This document shows positions 7,999-16,077 of a DNA stretch of 21,424 nucleotides, one piece after another. The notes beneath the pieces were generated by a model. That model saw only the letters and a list, made by a program, of their open reading frames with translations. It had not been told where the DNA came from and made no database searches. The DNA is from CAYONP01 sp964405335 (GTDB taxonomy: Bacteria > Armatimonadota > UBA10988), in the NCBI GenBank assembly GCA_964405335.1, contig CAYONP010000094.1, forward strand, positions 1 through 21,424, written 5' to 3'. The number at the start of each line of letters is the position of its first letter. The first letter of the stretch is position 1. The position numbers and the translations under genes were made by a program.

Positions 7999-10683
7999 TC
8001 AGCTCGCCCGCAAGGTCACGATCTGCTTCGGCCCCAGCGTCACCGCCGCCGCGCCGTCGACCACCGGCACCGACTCGCCCAGCGGGTTCGACTCGAGATC
8101 GACCGGCAGCAGCGACGTCGCCTTCAACGCAATCGACGCCGTGACCGGTTGCGCGGCGGGGTTGAACAGCCGAATCTCCGTCGCGCCGGCGACCTTCTCA
8201 ACCGCCGTGACCACCACCGGGCCGTCGACCGAACAGTACGAGCCGCTCGGCGGCAGGGCGCGGCCCGTGCCGAAGACGGCCTGGTCCTCCGGCCGGATCG
8301 GGACGGCCTTGAGGCCGGCGGCCAGCTCCTGCCCGGACCAGCACAACGCCGCCGGGTCGACCTCGGCCAGTGGCACGATGCGGTAACGGAAGGTCAACGT
8401 GCGGCCGAGCAACTGGCCGTCGGGCTCGCCGTTGGTCATCACCGTGCGGCGCGTGCCGCGGAAGAGGGTCAGCGCCACCGGCCGCTCGGGCAGGTCGCGC
8501 ACCGTCGACTCCATCAACCCGACGCTGACCACCGCCAGCCCGCGCCGGCCGTCGGCCACGGCGGTGAAGCTCTGCTGCGGCTTGGTCTCGACCTCGAGCT
8601 CGCGGTAGAGGTGGTTGTCGGCGCGCAGCGCGATCGGCCGCTCGACCACGTCGTACGGCGTGTCGGCCCACATCGTGTCGCTCTCCGCGCCGCTCGGGCA
8701 GAGCACCCGCAGCCGGTGATCCTCGGCCGTGTTGAGCACCGTGGTGGTCACCTCCAGGTAGCCCTGGCCCGGCCGCAGCTTGACCACGCTGTCGCAGACC
8801 AGGTCGACCAGCTCGTCGCTCCGTCGCATGGCGGCGAAGCAGAACTCGCGCGGCACGCGCAGGTGCGTGCGGATGCGGAAGCTGGTCAAATAGGGCCCGT
8901 GGTCGACCAGCGCCACGTCGGCAGCCGCGCCGGTCGAGAGCCAGGCCTGGTCGTTGACCGCCACGCCGTGATACCAGCCGTCGCCGATGTCGGCGCAGTC
9001 CTCGAAGGTGAGCAGGCGGTGATAGACCGCGCCGGTGCGCTTGTCGGTCAGGGTGATGGTGCCGTTCTGCTCGATGCTGAAGGCGAGCGCCTCATTCTCG
9101 GCGCCACGCTCACTGGTCGCCAGGCCGGGCAGCTCGGGATGCCGAGTCGGCTCGCCCGGCTCGGCCCGGCGGACGGTCAGCGTCGTGTAGCCCAGCGGCG
9201 GCACCTCGATGGGCAGCGCGACGGTCACGTCGTGCGTCGGATAGGCCTGCGGGAAGGCGGTGCGGCGGAGCCGCTTCTTGGTCCGCCCCATCGCCTGGTC
9301 GAGCCGCTGGTACGGCACCTCCTGCCCAGCGCTATCGAAGATGCGGAAGCCCGGCTTCGGCTCGAAACCGAAGAACTCGTTGAACAGCGGCCAGTCGGTC
9401 GGGATCGGCAGGGTCAGCTCGGTGTGCCCGGCGAACGGCCGTGGCAGCGGGTTGAACAGGGTCACCCGCAGCGTCTCGGCGGTCACCTCGCCCTCGACGC
9501 TGGCGGCGATGGCGGTCGACGCCTCGGTCAGCAGCCGCTCGCCGATCTGCCGGCACTGGCTGAACCGCCAGACCATGTCCTGATGCACCTGGTCGACGCT
9601 GCAGCCGCAGATCGAGTCGTGCGGGTGGTTGCGCAGCAGCCAGCGCCAGGCGACGTTGAGGAAGCCGGCGGGATAGTCGGCGCCGAGCGCGTCGGCGGCG
9701 AAGGCGCAGAGCGGTTCGGTCCACAAGCAGAGCAGGTCCTGGCAAGCGACGTTGTCCTGCTTGATCCAGACCCGACTCGAGAGCACGCCGGGGATCAGCC
9801 ACTGGTCGTCGATGCCGGGATGGAACCGCGCCGGCTCGCGCAGCTCGCCCTCGACCGTCGTGCCGATCCGCTCGGCCTGGGCGACCAGCTCGGCGCCATA
9901 GGCATCGAGGCTGGTATGGACGATCTCGAACGGGTAGCCCGCGTCGTCCATCGCCTCGCGCAGGATAGCGTACTGGTCCGCGTCGTACTCGAGGTGATCA
10001 CCGCCGTCGAACATCAGGATGGCGTCGACGTCGGTCGCCGCGGCCTCTTGGTCGAGCCAGGCGCGCAGGTCGGCGCGGGCCTGGTCGGCGTCGAAGGCGT
10101 GGTTCGGGTTGGTCGCGTGGCGGACGTCGTAATCGTATCCGCAGTAGCCGTGGTGGCCGAAGCGCATGACCGGCAGCTCGGTGCCGTCGGCGCCGCGCCA
10201 GATCAGGTTGCGCCGCTCGATGGTGTTCAGCCCGCGCCAGAGGATGCCGAAGGGCAGGCCGAACAGCCGGTAGAGCTGCGGCACCTGGCTGCAGTGGCCG
10301 AAGATATCGCACAGGAACCCGGCGCCCGACGGCTCGACGCCGAACGAGCGGGCCACCTCGCGCCCACGGCGGATGTTGCGCACCAGCGACTCGCCCGAGA
10401 CGAGGAACTCATCAGGCAGCACGTACCACGGGCCGATCACCAGCTTGCCGGCGCGGGCCAGGCGGGTCACCTGCTCGGCGCGCTCCGGGCGCACTTCGAG
10501 GTAATCCTCCATGACCACGGCCTGGCCGTCGGTCTGGAACGGTCCGACCAGCACGCCGGCGTCGAGGTCGTCGACGACCCGGTCGAAGAGCTGAACGAGG
10601 CGGTAACGGAAGTGCTGGAACGGCTCGTGCCACTCGCGGTCCCAGTGGGTGGAAAGGACGTAATGGGCTCGTCGGCGACTCAC
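7999..10683 (-). CDS. GH38 alpha-mannosidase
   Basis: An 894-residue glycoside hydrolase of family 38, which removes alpha-mannosyl units by a zinc-dependent retaining mechanism. The N-terminal catalytic domain shows the family signatures: STHWDREWH at residues 11-19 (zinc ligands His13 and Asp15), FLCDIFGHCSQ with probable nucleophile Asp126, and FDGGDHLEYD with probable zinc ligand His230. A middle helical part and a long beta-sandwich GH38 C-terminal domain follow (ending QIVTLRAS). No signal peptide is visible, so it is probably cytoplasmic. Upstream in-frame codons to 10974 read as non-family sequence. GTG at 10683 is chosen because GGGAGCAGG lies just upstream and the protein begins four residues before the conserved motif. 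A long plus-strand frame over the same bases is its shadow. Confidence 0.92.
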   Translation of the reverse strand: MSRRRAHYVLSTHWDREWHEPFQHFRYRLVQLFDRVVDDLDAGVLVGPFQTDGQAVVMEDYLEVRPERAEQVTRLARAGKLVIGPWYVLPDEFLVSGESLVRNIRRGREVARSFGVEPSGAGFLCDIFGHCSQVPQLYRLFGLPFGILWRGLNTIERRNLIWRGADGTELPVMRFGHHGYCGYDYDVRHATNPNHAFDADQARADLRAWLDQEAAATDVDAILMFDGGDHLEYDADQYAILREAMDDAGYPFEIVHTSLDAYGAELVAQAERIGTTVEGELREPARFHPGIDDQWLIPGVLSSRVWIKQDNVACQDLLCLWTEPLCAFAADALGADYPAGFLNVAWRWLLRNHPHDSICGCSVDQVHQDMVWRFSQCRQIGERLLTEASTAIAASVEGEVTAETLRVTLFNPLPRPFAGHTELTLPIPTDWPLFNEFFGFEPKPGFRIFDSAGQEVPYQRLDQAMGRTKKRLRRTAFPQAYPTHDVTVALPIEVPPLGYTTLTVRRAEPGEPTRHPELPGLATSERGAENEALAFSIEQNGTITLTDKRTGAVYHRLLTFEDCADIGDGWYHGVAVNDQAWLSTGAAADVALVDHGPYLTSFRIRTHLRVPREFCFAAMRRSDELVDLVCDSVVKLRPGQGYLEVTTTVLNTAEDHRLRVLCPSGAESDTMWADTPYDVVERPIALRADNHLYRELEVETKPQQSFTAVADGRRGLAVVSVGLMESTVRDLPERPVALTLFRGTRRTVMTNGEPDGQLLGRTLTFRYRIVPLAEVDPAALCWSGQELAAGLKAVPIRPEDQAVFGTGRALPPSGSYCSVDGPVVVTAVEKVAGATEIRLFNPAAQPVTASIALKATSLLPVDLESNPLGESVPVVDGAAAVTLGPKQIVTLRAS

Positions 10684-10880
10684 GGCAACCTGCTCCCTGG
10701 CAGCGACCGGTTCGCACCCGGTGGCGCAACTCCTGCCGGCGCCGGGCGGGTCGCGTCGAGGGCGGAGATCCTCGAAGACTGGGTCCGACGGCGTCAGATT
10801 TCGAGGATGGCCACGGCGCCCGGCCCGGCAGGCTGGCCGCCGATATCCTTGAAAAATGGTCACGCGATCGTCAGATTTCA

Positions 10881-10889
10881 TGGTATAGT
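10881..10889 (+). promoter_or_regulatory. Extended -10 promoter of the DUF4143 ATPase, probably leaderless
   Basis: TGGTATAGT matches the extended -10 form TGnTATAAT. No good -35 is seen. The ATG follows after only six bases (CGGCCC) and no Shine-Dalgarno is present, so transcription would begin at or next to the start codon. The 10684-10880 stretch between the divergent genes holds no other feature I can support. Confidence 0.5.
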
Positions 10890-10895
10890 CGGCCC

Positions 10896-12035
10896 ATGAT
10901 TGAGCGGATTGGCAGCCTCGAAGCGGTCCACACGGCGCTGCGCCGCGCGCCGGTGGTGTCGCTGCTCGGGCCACGGCAGGCGGGCAAGACGACGCTGGCG
11001 CGGCAGGTCGTCGGCGACCAGCCGGCGACCTGGCTGGACCTCGAGTCGCCGCTCGACCTGGCCAGCCTGGCCAATCCGCAGACGTTTCTCAGCCCGCTCC
11101 GTGGGCTGGTGGTGCTGGACGAGATCCAACAACGCCCCGACCTCTACTCGCTGTTGAGGGTGCTGGTCGACCGGCCGGACCAGCCGGCGCGGTTCCTCAT
11201 TCTCGGCAGCGCGTCGCCGCGCATCGTTCGCGGTGTTTCACAGTCACTGGCCGGCCGGGTCGAATTCGTCGAGCTGGGCGGATTCACGACGACGGAGGTC
11301 GGCTTTGAGGCGAGAGAGGCACTCTGGCTGCGGGGAGGTTTCCCGTTGTCCTATCTGGCGGCCACCGAGGAGGACAGCCTGCGGTGGCGCGAGAGCTTCA
11401 TCCAGACCTTCCTCGAGCGGGATCTCCCGCAGCTCGGTTTCGACCTCAACCCGATCGCAATGCGCCGGCTGTGGACGATGCTGGCACACTGGCACGGCGG
11501 CCTGCTTAACGCCAGCGAACTGGGCAGGGCGATGGGCCTCAGCCACCGCGCCGTGCGCCACTGGATCGACTTGCTGGCCGGGGCCTTCGTCCTGCGCGAG
11601 CTTGGCCCTTGGCATGTCAATGTCGCCAAGCGGCAGGTCAAGGCGCCGAAGCTCTATCTCCGTGATTCCGGCTTGCTGCATGCCCTGCTCGGCATCGAGG
11701 ACCGCCGCGGCCTGTTCAGCCATCCCAAGGTCGGAGCGTCGTGGGAGGGGTTCTGCATCGAACAAGTGCTAGACCGCTTCGGAAGTCGCAACGCCTGGTT
11801 CTGGGCTACGCACGGCGGCGCCGAGCTCGACCTCCTGTTGCAGCTCCGAGGCCGTTTCGTCGGCGTCGAGGTCAAGTTCTCCGAGCAACCCCGGATCACC
11901 CGCTCGATGCGCATCGCCATCGCCGACCTCGGCCTCAGCCACCTCTATATCATCTACCCGGGCAGTGCCCGGATCCCGCTCGACGACGGCATCACTGCGC
12001 TCGGTCTCAACCACCTCGAGGCAATCGGCGAATAG
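10896..12035 (+). CDS. AAA_14 / DUF4143 family ATPase
   Basis: A 379-residue protein of the widespread AAA_14-DUF4143 family. The P-loop is GPRQAGKTT (residues 25-33), Walker B is LVVLDE (71-76), and the sensor strand is LILGSAS (101-107). The DUF4143 C-terminal part contains a winged-helix-like stretch (about 200-245) and a nuclease-like end, GGAELDLLLQ..GVEVKFS, which keeps Glu, Asp and E-x-K at PD-(D/E)xK positions. Family members are common in accessory regions, sometimes described as toxin- or defence-like; no specific function is established. Length is normal for the family. It is divergent from the mannosidase and appears monocistronic. Confidence 0.88.
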   Translation: MIERIGSLEAVHTALRRAPVVSLLGPRQAGKTTLARQVVGDQPATWLDLESPLDLASLANPQTFLSPLRGLVVLDEIQQRPDLYSLLRVLVDRPDQPARFLILGSASPRIVRGVSQSLAGRVEFVELGGFTTTEVGFEAREALWLRGGFPLSYLAATEEDSLRWRESFIQTFLERDLPQLGFDLNPIAMRRLWTMLAHWHGGLLNASELGRAMGLSHRAVRHWIDLLAGAFVLRELGPWHVNVAKRQVKAPKLYLRDSGLLHALLGIEDRRGLFSHPKVGASWEGFCIEQVLDRFGSRNAWFWATHGGAELDLLLQLRGRFVGVEVKFSEQPRITRSMRIAIADLGLSHLYIIYPGSARIPLDDGITALGLNHLEAIGE

Positions 12036-12040
12036 CCGCT

Positions 12041-12062
12041 ACAACCACCGCATCCGCCGGAA
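12041..12062. repeat. 22-bp direct repeat, copy 1 of the CorA-gene tail
   Basis: Starting ACAACCACCGCATCC, this is identical to 12158-12179, which encodes the last seven residues (through RRMRWL) of the CorA-like protein on the minus strand. The two copies bracket the hairpin pair at 12091-12152. Confidence 0.7.
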
Positions 12063-12090
12063 CGGCCGCCACCGTCATGACCAGCGTGAA

Positions 12091-12152
12091 GGGTCCGCAC
12101 CGCGGACCACGGCCGGCGCGCGCGTAACCACGGTCCGCCGTGCGGACCCTAC
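12091..12152. repeat. Inverted hairpin pair (REPIN-like) between convergent genes
   Basis: The left arm (GGGTCCGCACCGCGGACCAC, 12091-12110) faces a right arm that reads on the minus strand GTAGGGTCCGCACGGCGGAC (12133-12152). Only the right unit keeps the GTAG head; the left has GTGAA before GGGTCC. It lies between the convergent ATPase and CorA genes and could act as a bidirectional terminator. Confidence 0.5.
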
Positions 12153-12155
12153 GAT

Positions 12156-13127
12156 TCACAACCACCGCATCCGCCGGAATAGCAGCACCTGCACCAGCGC
12201 CGCCGCGGCCATGACCAGGCAGACCAGCGCAAAGCCGTGGTCCAGCCCTGCCGCCGGCACGCCGCCGACGTTCATGCCCATCAGGCCGCTGGCGAAGGTC
12301 AGCGGCACGAACACCGCCGCCAGCACGCTGAGCACGTACATGCGCCGGTTCAGCTCCTCCGACAGCCGGTTGGTCAGCTCGTCGTGGATCACCGCCGCGT
12401 GGTCGCGCATCATATCGAGGTCCTCGACCAGCCGCATGAGATGGTCCGCCACCTCGCGGAGGCGAGCCCGGTCGAGCTCGGCCAGCCAGCTCACCGTCTC
12501 GACCTGCAGCCGGACCAGCACCTCGCGCTGCGGCGCGAGGTAACGACGCAGCGAGATCGCCTGCCGGCGCAGTTCGCTGAGCGTCTTGCGCAGCCCCGCC
12601 GCCGGCCGATCGACCATCGTCTCCTCGAGGTCGTCGACCATCTCCTCGAGCTCATCGACCGCCGGGTCGAGCTGCTCGGCGATCGCGTCGGACAGTGCCT
12701 CGAGGAAACCGCCGGCATCGCCTGGTCCGAGCCCGCGGGCAAGCCGCTCGCGCAGCTCGGGCGCGGCGTGGACCGGCCGCCGCTCGGCGGTCAGCGCCAG
12801 GTTGGCGTCGAGCCACAGGCGGAGCGTCACCAGCTCGTCGGGATCGGCACCGGGCAAGAGATTGACCGCCCGCAGGAGGACTACCAGTCCGTCGTCGACG
12901 CGCAGGCTGCGCGGCCGCGTCTCCTCGGCGGTCAGCGCCTCCCAGGCCAGCACCGAGAGCCCGAACCGCGCGCCGAGCGACGCCTCGACCTGCTCGCGAT
13001 GGACATGCACCCAGAGGAGTCCGTCGCCCGGCTGCCAGGCGGCCAGGGCGTCGCCGTCGAGTTCGGCCGCGCCGCCCCGGCCGTCGAGCCGGACCGCCCA
13101 CAGCACGCCCGGCGGCAGGTCGCTCAT
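12156..13127 (-). CDS. CorA/ZntB-family divalent metal transporter
   Basis: A 323-residue inner-membrane channel or transporter of the CorA superfamily. The cytoplasmic part (1-260) has the usual alpha/beta N-terminal domain and long acidic helices (for example DELEEMVDDLEETM). Two transmembrane helices follow at about 264-283 and 298-317, with the diagnostic GMN motif at 284-286 (GLMGMNVGG). The periplasmic loop after GMN is neutral. Whether it carries Mg, Zn or Co cannot be told. The start at 13127 overlaps the stop of the DUF4259 gene by ATGA and has no clear Shine-Dalgarno of its own, which points to translational coupling. It is the last gene of the sulfatase operon. Confidence 0.87.
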   Translation of the reverse strand: MSDLPPGVLWAVRLDGRGGAAELDGDALAAWQPGDGLLWVHVHREQVEASLGARFGLSVLAWEALTAEETRPRSLRVDDGLVVLLRAVNLLPGADPDELVTLRLWLDANLALTAERRPVHAAPELRERLARGLGPGDAGGFLEALSDAIAEQLDPAVDELEEMVDDLEETMVDRPAAGLRKTLSELRRQAISLRRYLAPQREVLVRLQVETVSWLAELDRARLREVADHLMRLVEDLDMMRDHAAVIHDELTNRLSEELNRRMYVLSVLAAVFVPLTFASGLMGMNVGGVPAAGLDHGFALVCLVMAAAALVQVLLFRRMRWL

Positions 13128-13534
13128 GCCGGTTCCGAGGCCAGGTGCCCGAGCAGCTCGTCGACAGTCGCCTGCCACTCGGCCAGTTGCTCGACCTCGG
13201 CCCACAGTTCGGGCAGCTCGTCGCGCCCGCGGACCAGCGCCGCGGCGCGGGCCGCCAGCTCGGCGTCGTCGACGCCGACCTGCCGGCGCAGCTCTTCGAC
13301 GAGTTGGCTCGCCTCGACCGGCATGTCTCGGATCGGCCGCCCCCGCGCCGCGGCGACCAGCGCCCCGGCGGCCAGCGCGAAGCAGGCCTCGGTCGCGTCG
13401 AGGTAGTCGTCCGGCTCGAGCTCAATCACCCGGCTCAACGCCTCGCGCAGCACCGCGATGCCGCCGCTCTCGACCTCGGCCACAAAGTCGTGGGCGTCGT
13501 CGTTGTCGAAGATGCCAATGCCCCAGGCGCCCAT
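13124..13534 (-). CDS. DUF4259 domain protein
   Basis: A 136-residue protein opening with MGAWGIGIFDNDDAHDFVAE, the recognisable start of DUF4259, followed by an all-helical remainder containing a Y-L-D-A-T-E-A-C-F-A-L-A-A-G block typical of the family. The function of this domain is unknown; it has no signal or membrane segment. GGAGG lies six bases before the ATG. It starts nine bases after the sulfatase stop and overlaps the transporter start by four bases, so it sits mid-operon. Confidence 0.85.
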   Translation of the reverse strand: MGAWGIGIFDNDDAHDFVAEVESGGIAVLREALSRVIELEPDDYLDATEACFALAAGALVAAARGRPIRDMPVEASQLVEELRRQVGVDDAELAARAAALVRGRDELPELWAEVEQLAEWQATVDELLGHLASEPA

Positions 13535-13543
13535 GCGGCCTCC

Positions 13544-14905
13544 TCAGCCCGCCGCCCTCCGCTGCGCCGCACACTGATCGCGTAGCTCGCCCAACACCGC
13601 GCGGTGGGTCGGTTCGCCCACCAAGTTGCGCTCCTCATGCGGATCGGCTGCCAAGTCGTACAGCTCCTCCACGCCGTAGTCCAGATATCGCCAGTATTTC
13701 CACCGCGCCGTGCGAACCCCCTCACTTTTCGGAATCCGCGGGTGATCGAAGCGGTGCTCGTAATAGACCGCGTCGCGCCAGGTCGGCTCGCCGCTCAGCC
13801 AGGGCAGCAGGCTGCGGCCCTGCATCCGCACCGGCGCCGGCAGACCGGCCGCCGCCAGCAGCGTCGGCGCCAGGTCGAGGTTGAGCACCAGCGGGTCGAC
13901 CACCCGGCCGGTAGAGCCCGGCTGCCGCGGGTCGCGGAGGATCAACGGCACGCGGATGCTCTCCTCGTGCATCAGCCACTTGCCCGCCAGGCCGTGCTCG
14001 CCGAGGAAGAAGCCGTTGTCGCCGGCGAACAGGATCACCGTCTCGTCGAGCCAGCCGCGGGCCTCGAGCCGGTCGAGGATCCGTCCGACCTGGCGGTCGA
14101 CGCCGGTGATCAGGCGGTAGTAGCTCTTGACCGACTCCTGGTACATCGCCGGCGTGGCGAACCGTTGCCGCCAGCGCACCCGCCCCTCAGACTCGCGGAC
14201 GAACGCCGGCAGGCGGGCGAAATGCGCCTCGGTCGCCGTCGGCGGCGTCGGCACCGTCACCTCGGCATACAGCTCGGCCAGGTCGGGGTCATAGCGGAAC
14301 GGCTCGGGATGCCCATCCTGCGCGTGCGGCGCCTTGGTCGCCAGGTGCAGGCACCACGGTTGATTGTCGCGACAATCATCGAGGAAGGCCAGGCACCGGT
14401 CGCCCAGCCGCCGCTCGAGGTGCGCCGCCGCCACGCCGTCCTGGTCGGCTGGATAGTAGCTGCCCTGGCCGCTGAACCCGCCCCAGACGTCGTACTCGGC
14501 CACCGGCAGCGGGTCGCCCAGACCCCACTTGCCGACGAAACCGGTGCGATACCCGGCGGCCCGTAACAACGCCGGAAACGTCTCGCGCCAGTGCGCCGGC
14601 GAGAGCACCTGGTCGAACCGATCGATCCCGTGCCGCGAGGCGTGCTGAGCGGTCAGGATGCCCGCCCGGCTGGCCATGCAGATCGCCGGCGTGGTGAAGC
14701 AATGGCTGAACCGCACGCCCTCGGCGGCCAGGCGGTCGAGGTTCGGTGTCTGGACAATCGCATTGCCGGCGCAGCCGACGGCATCCCAGCGGTGGTCGTC
14801 GGTGACGATCAGCAGCAGGTTCGGTCGCCGGGCCGCCCGCGCCGGCGGTGCCAGCGCGGCGGCCGCGGCGGCGGTCAGCAGTCGGCGGCGGGTGAAGGTT
14901 GGCAT
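13544..14905 (-). CDS. Tat-exported sulfatase (formylglycine-dependent, Cys type)
   Basis: A 453-residue arylsulfatase-superfamily enzyme that hydrolyses sulfate esters, probably on polysaccharides. A twin-arginine-like leader (TRRRLLTAAAAAALAPPARA, residues 5-24) is followed by LLLIVTDDHRWD with metal ligands Asp36 and Asp37. The active-site signature is C-M-A-S-R at 76-80, the Ala variant of C-x-P/A-S-R, so Cys76 would be converted to formylglycine. Later motifs are GKWGLGD and the metal-binding GDNGFFLGEHGLAGKW. The C-terminus (VEELYDLAADPHEERNL) is typical. The start at 14905 fits the leader; six bases separate it from a TATCAT box, suggesting a leaderless mRNA. Its first 112 codons and promoter are duplicated at 15704-16077. 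Confidence 0.92.
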   Translation of the reverse strand: MPTFTRRRLLTAAAAAALAPPARAARRPNLLLIVTDDHRWDAVGCAGNAIVQTPNLDRLAAEGVRFSHCFTTPAICMASRAGILTAQHASRHGIDRFDQVLSPAHWRETFPALLRAAGYRTGFVGKWGLGDPLPVAEYDVWGGFSGQGSYYPADQDGVAAAHLERRLGDRCLAFLDDCRDNQPWCLHLATKAPHAQDGHPEPFRYDPDLAELYAEVTVPTPPTATEAHFARLPAFVRESEGRVRWRQRFATPAMYQESVKSYYRLITGVDRQVGRILDRLEARGWLDETVILFAGDNGFFLGEHGLAGKWLMHEESIRVPLILRDPRQPGSTGRVVDPLVLNLDLAPTLLAAAGLPAPVRMQGRSLLPWLSGEPTWRDAVYYEHRFDHPRIPKSEGVRTARWKYWRYLDYGVEELYDLAADPHEERNLVGEPTHRAVLGELRDQCAAQRRAAG

Positions 14906-14940
14906 GGCGCGATGATAACGGGCAGCGGCGTGCGCGTCAC
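14567..14940. repeat. 374-bp direct repeat, copy A (sulfatase 5' end and promoter)
   Basis: Base-by-base comparison with 15704-16077 shows one mismatch (G at 14591, C at 15728), which changes a His to Gln in the protein. Copy A belongs to the intact sulfatase. The copies are offset by 1137 bases and flank a 763-base unrelated segment. Confidence 0.95.
14912..14940 (-). promoter_or_regulatory. Sulfatase promoter, probably leaderless
   Basis: On the minus strand GTGACG (14935-14940, four of six matches to TTGACA) and TATCAT (14912-14917) are spaced by 17 bases. Six bases (CGCGCC) then lead to the ATG, the same spacing as in front of the DUF4143 ATPase gene. The duplication that makes the second sulfatase copy ends exactly at the outer edge of this -35. 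Confidence 0.5.
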
Positions 14941-14975
14941 CTCTCCAGCGAAGGGCTCGCCCCAAAACCGAGGCC

Positions 14976-15038
14976 GGGAACTACGGCCGACGGCTGTACG
15001 TTAGGCGACGTTGGATCGGTAACCGGCTGAACCAGATG
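14976..15038 (+). repeat. 63-bp block repeat, copy 1
   Basis: It shares three perfect blocks with 17717-17779 at the same spacing: GGGAACTAC, CGGCTGTACGTT and ACCGGCTGAACCAGATG, with largely unrelated bases between. The shared frame reads NY..RLYV..RW...RLNQM, which could be debris of Rhs coding sequence. Copy 2 lies at the entry of the Rhs remnant. The rest of 14941-15114 holds nothing I recognise. Confidence 0.6.
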
Positions 15039-15114
15039 CAGGGCGGCGGCCTGGCAGGAAGAGACAGGGCGTCCCCGGGATGGGGTCAGTAGCGCAAGTC
15101 AATGGGGCATTGTA

Positions 15115-15567
15115 ATGTCGAGCGCGAATACTGGACCATCAAGCCTCTTGTCGAATGCGCTGGTAGCCGCCCTGGTCGGCGCCGTGGTGGCATACCCAAC
15201 CACACTCATAGCTCTGCTGCCTGGGGCATACATCACCCACTGTGGTACGACCGGCCATGAGCCAAACTGGCGCACTGCCTGGGAGTGCGCGGGATTTTTC
15301 GCGATATTTGCGCCAGTGTTTGGGTGTGTGGTGCCTAGTATGAGTTGTCTCTTGTTTGGGCGCCAGGCGCGCCTCGGCCAATTGCTCGTGTACCAGTGGG
15401 TGGGTTCAGTGATCGGTCTCTTGCTCGGTGGCTTCGCCCTTGGGTTCCTGGCTTTGCCGGCCGGCATCCTGGGCTGCGCCACGGCGACGGTCATCGCAGG
15501 TGGCAATCGTTACACTGAGAGTCAGTCCGCAGGCGCCGCCGCGCGACCCACCGCCGCCGACGGCTGA
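15115..15567 (+). CDS. Small multi-pass membrane protein of unknown family
   Basis: A 150-residue hydrophobic protein with about four membrane segments (roughly 12-38, 56-80, 90-108 and 110-128) separated by a Cys/His-containing loop (THCGTTGHEPNW) and the short basic turn GRQARLG. The tail is polar and Ala/Thr-rich. I do not recognise the family. The base composition is visibly less GC-rich than the flanking sulfatase, and the gene lies inside the 763-base segment between the two copies of the sulfatase 5' end, so it was probably brought in with that insertion. No convincing Shine-Dalgarno precedes the ATG. Confidence 0.5.
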   Translation: MSSANTGPSSLLSNALVAALVGAVVAYPTTLIALLPGAYITHCGTTGHEPNWRTAWECAGFFAIFAPVFGCVVPSMSCLLFGRQARLGQLLVYQWVGSVIGLLLGGFALGFLALPAGILGCATATVIAGGNRYTESQSAGAAARPTAADG

Positions 15568-15637
15568 TCCTGAGAGGAACTCCGGCGACGCCCTATCTAC
15601 TCGCCTTGTCGGTGGGGCGCAGATTGGCTGACCAGCA

Positions 15638-16042
15638 TCACCGAAGCAGACCGGCATCGCCGACGGCACGCGCGATGCGGTGGTCACCTGGGCCGTGGCG
15701 CAGCAACGCCGGAAACGTCTCGCGCCACTGCGCCGGCGAGAGCACCTGGTCGAACCGATCGATCCCGTGCCGCGAGGCGTGCTGAGCGGTCAGGATGCCC
15801 GCCCGGCTGGCCATGCAGATCGCCGGCGTGGTGAAGCAATGGCTGAACCGCACGCCCTCGGCGGCCAGGCGGTCGAGGTTCGGTGTCTGGACAATCGCAT
15901 TGCCGGCGCAGCCGACGGCATCCCAGCGGTGGTCGTCGGTGACGATCAGCAGCAGGTTCGGTCGCCGGGCCGCCCGCGCCGGCGGTGCCAGCGCGGCGGC
16001 CGCGGCGGCGGTCAGCAGTCGGCGGCGGGTGAAGGTTGGCAT
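15638..16042 (-). pseudogene. Truncated duplicate of the sulfatase gene
   Basis: The first 113 codons match the intact sulfatase, including the Tat-like leader, the TDDHRWD metal site and the C-M-A-S-R active site. At 15703 homology stops, just after FPALLR, and the frame runs into about 20 unrelated residues (HGPGDHRIARAVGDAGLLR) before a stop. The substrate-binding and C-terminal metal-binding regions are absent, so it cannot be a working sulfatase. It keeps the complete GTGACG/TATCAT promoter at 16049-16077 and could still be transcribed. Bases 15568-15637 hold nothing recognisable. Confidence 0.9.
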
Positions 16043-16077
16043 GGCGCGATGATAACGGGCAGCGGCGTGCGCGTCAC
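15704..16077. repeat. 374-bp direct repeat, copy B
   Basis: It is identical to 14567-14940 except at 15728. To its right (16078 on) the sequence GGGGTGCGCGTCAAGG repeats the last bases of the copy (GTGCGCGTCA), giving a short tandem echo at the junction. Confidence 0.95.

Noticed and set aside
6494..8386. A 630-codon plus-strand frame over the beta-helix gene
   Set aside because: It is antisense to a clear pectate-lyase-superfamily protein and runs through non-coding hairpins.
8149..10899. A 916-codon plus-strand open frame opposite the mannosidase
   Set aside because: The minus-strand product has unmistakable GH38 motifs; the plus-strand product is low-complexity and results from high third-position GC.
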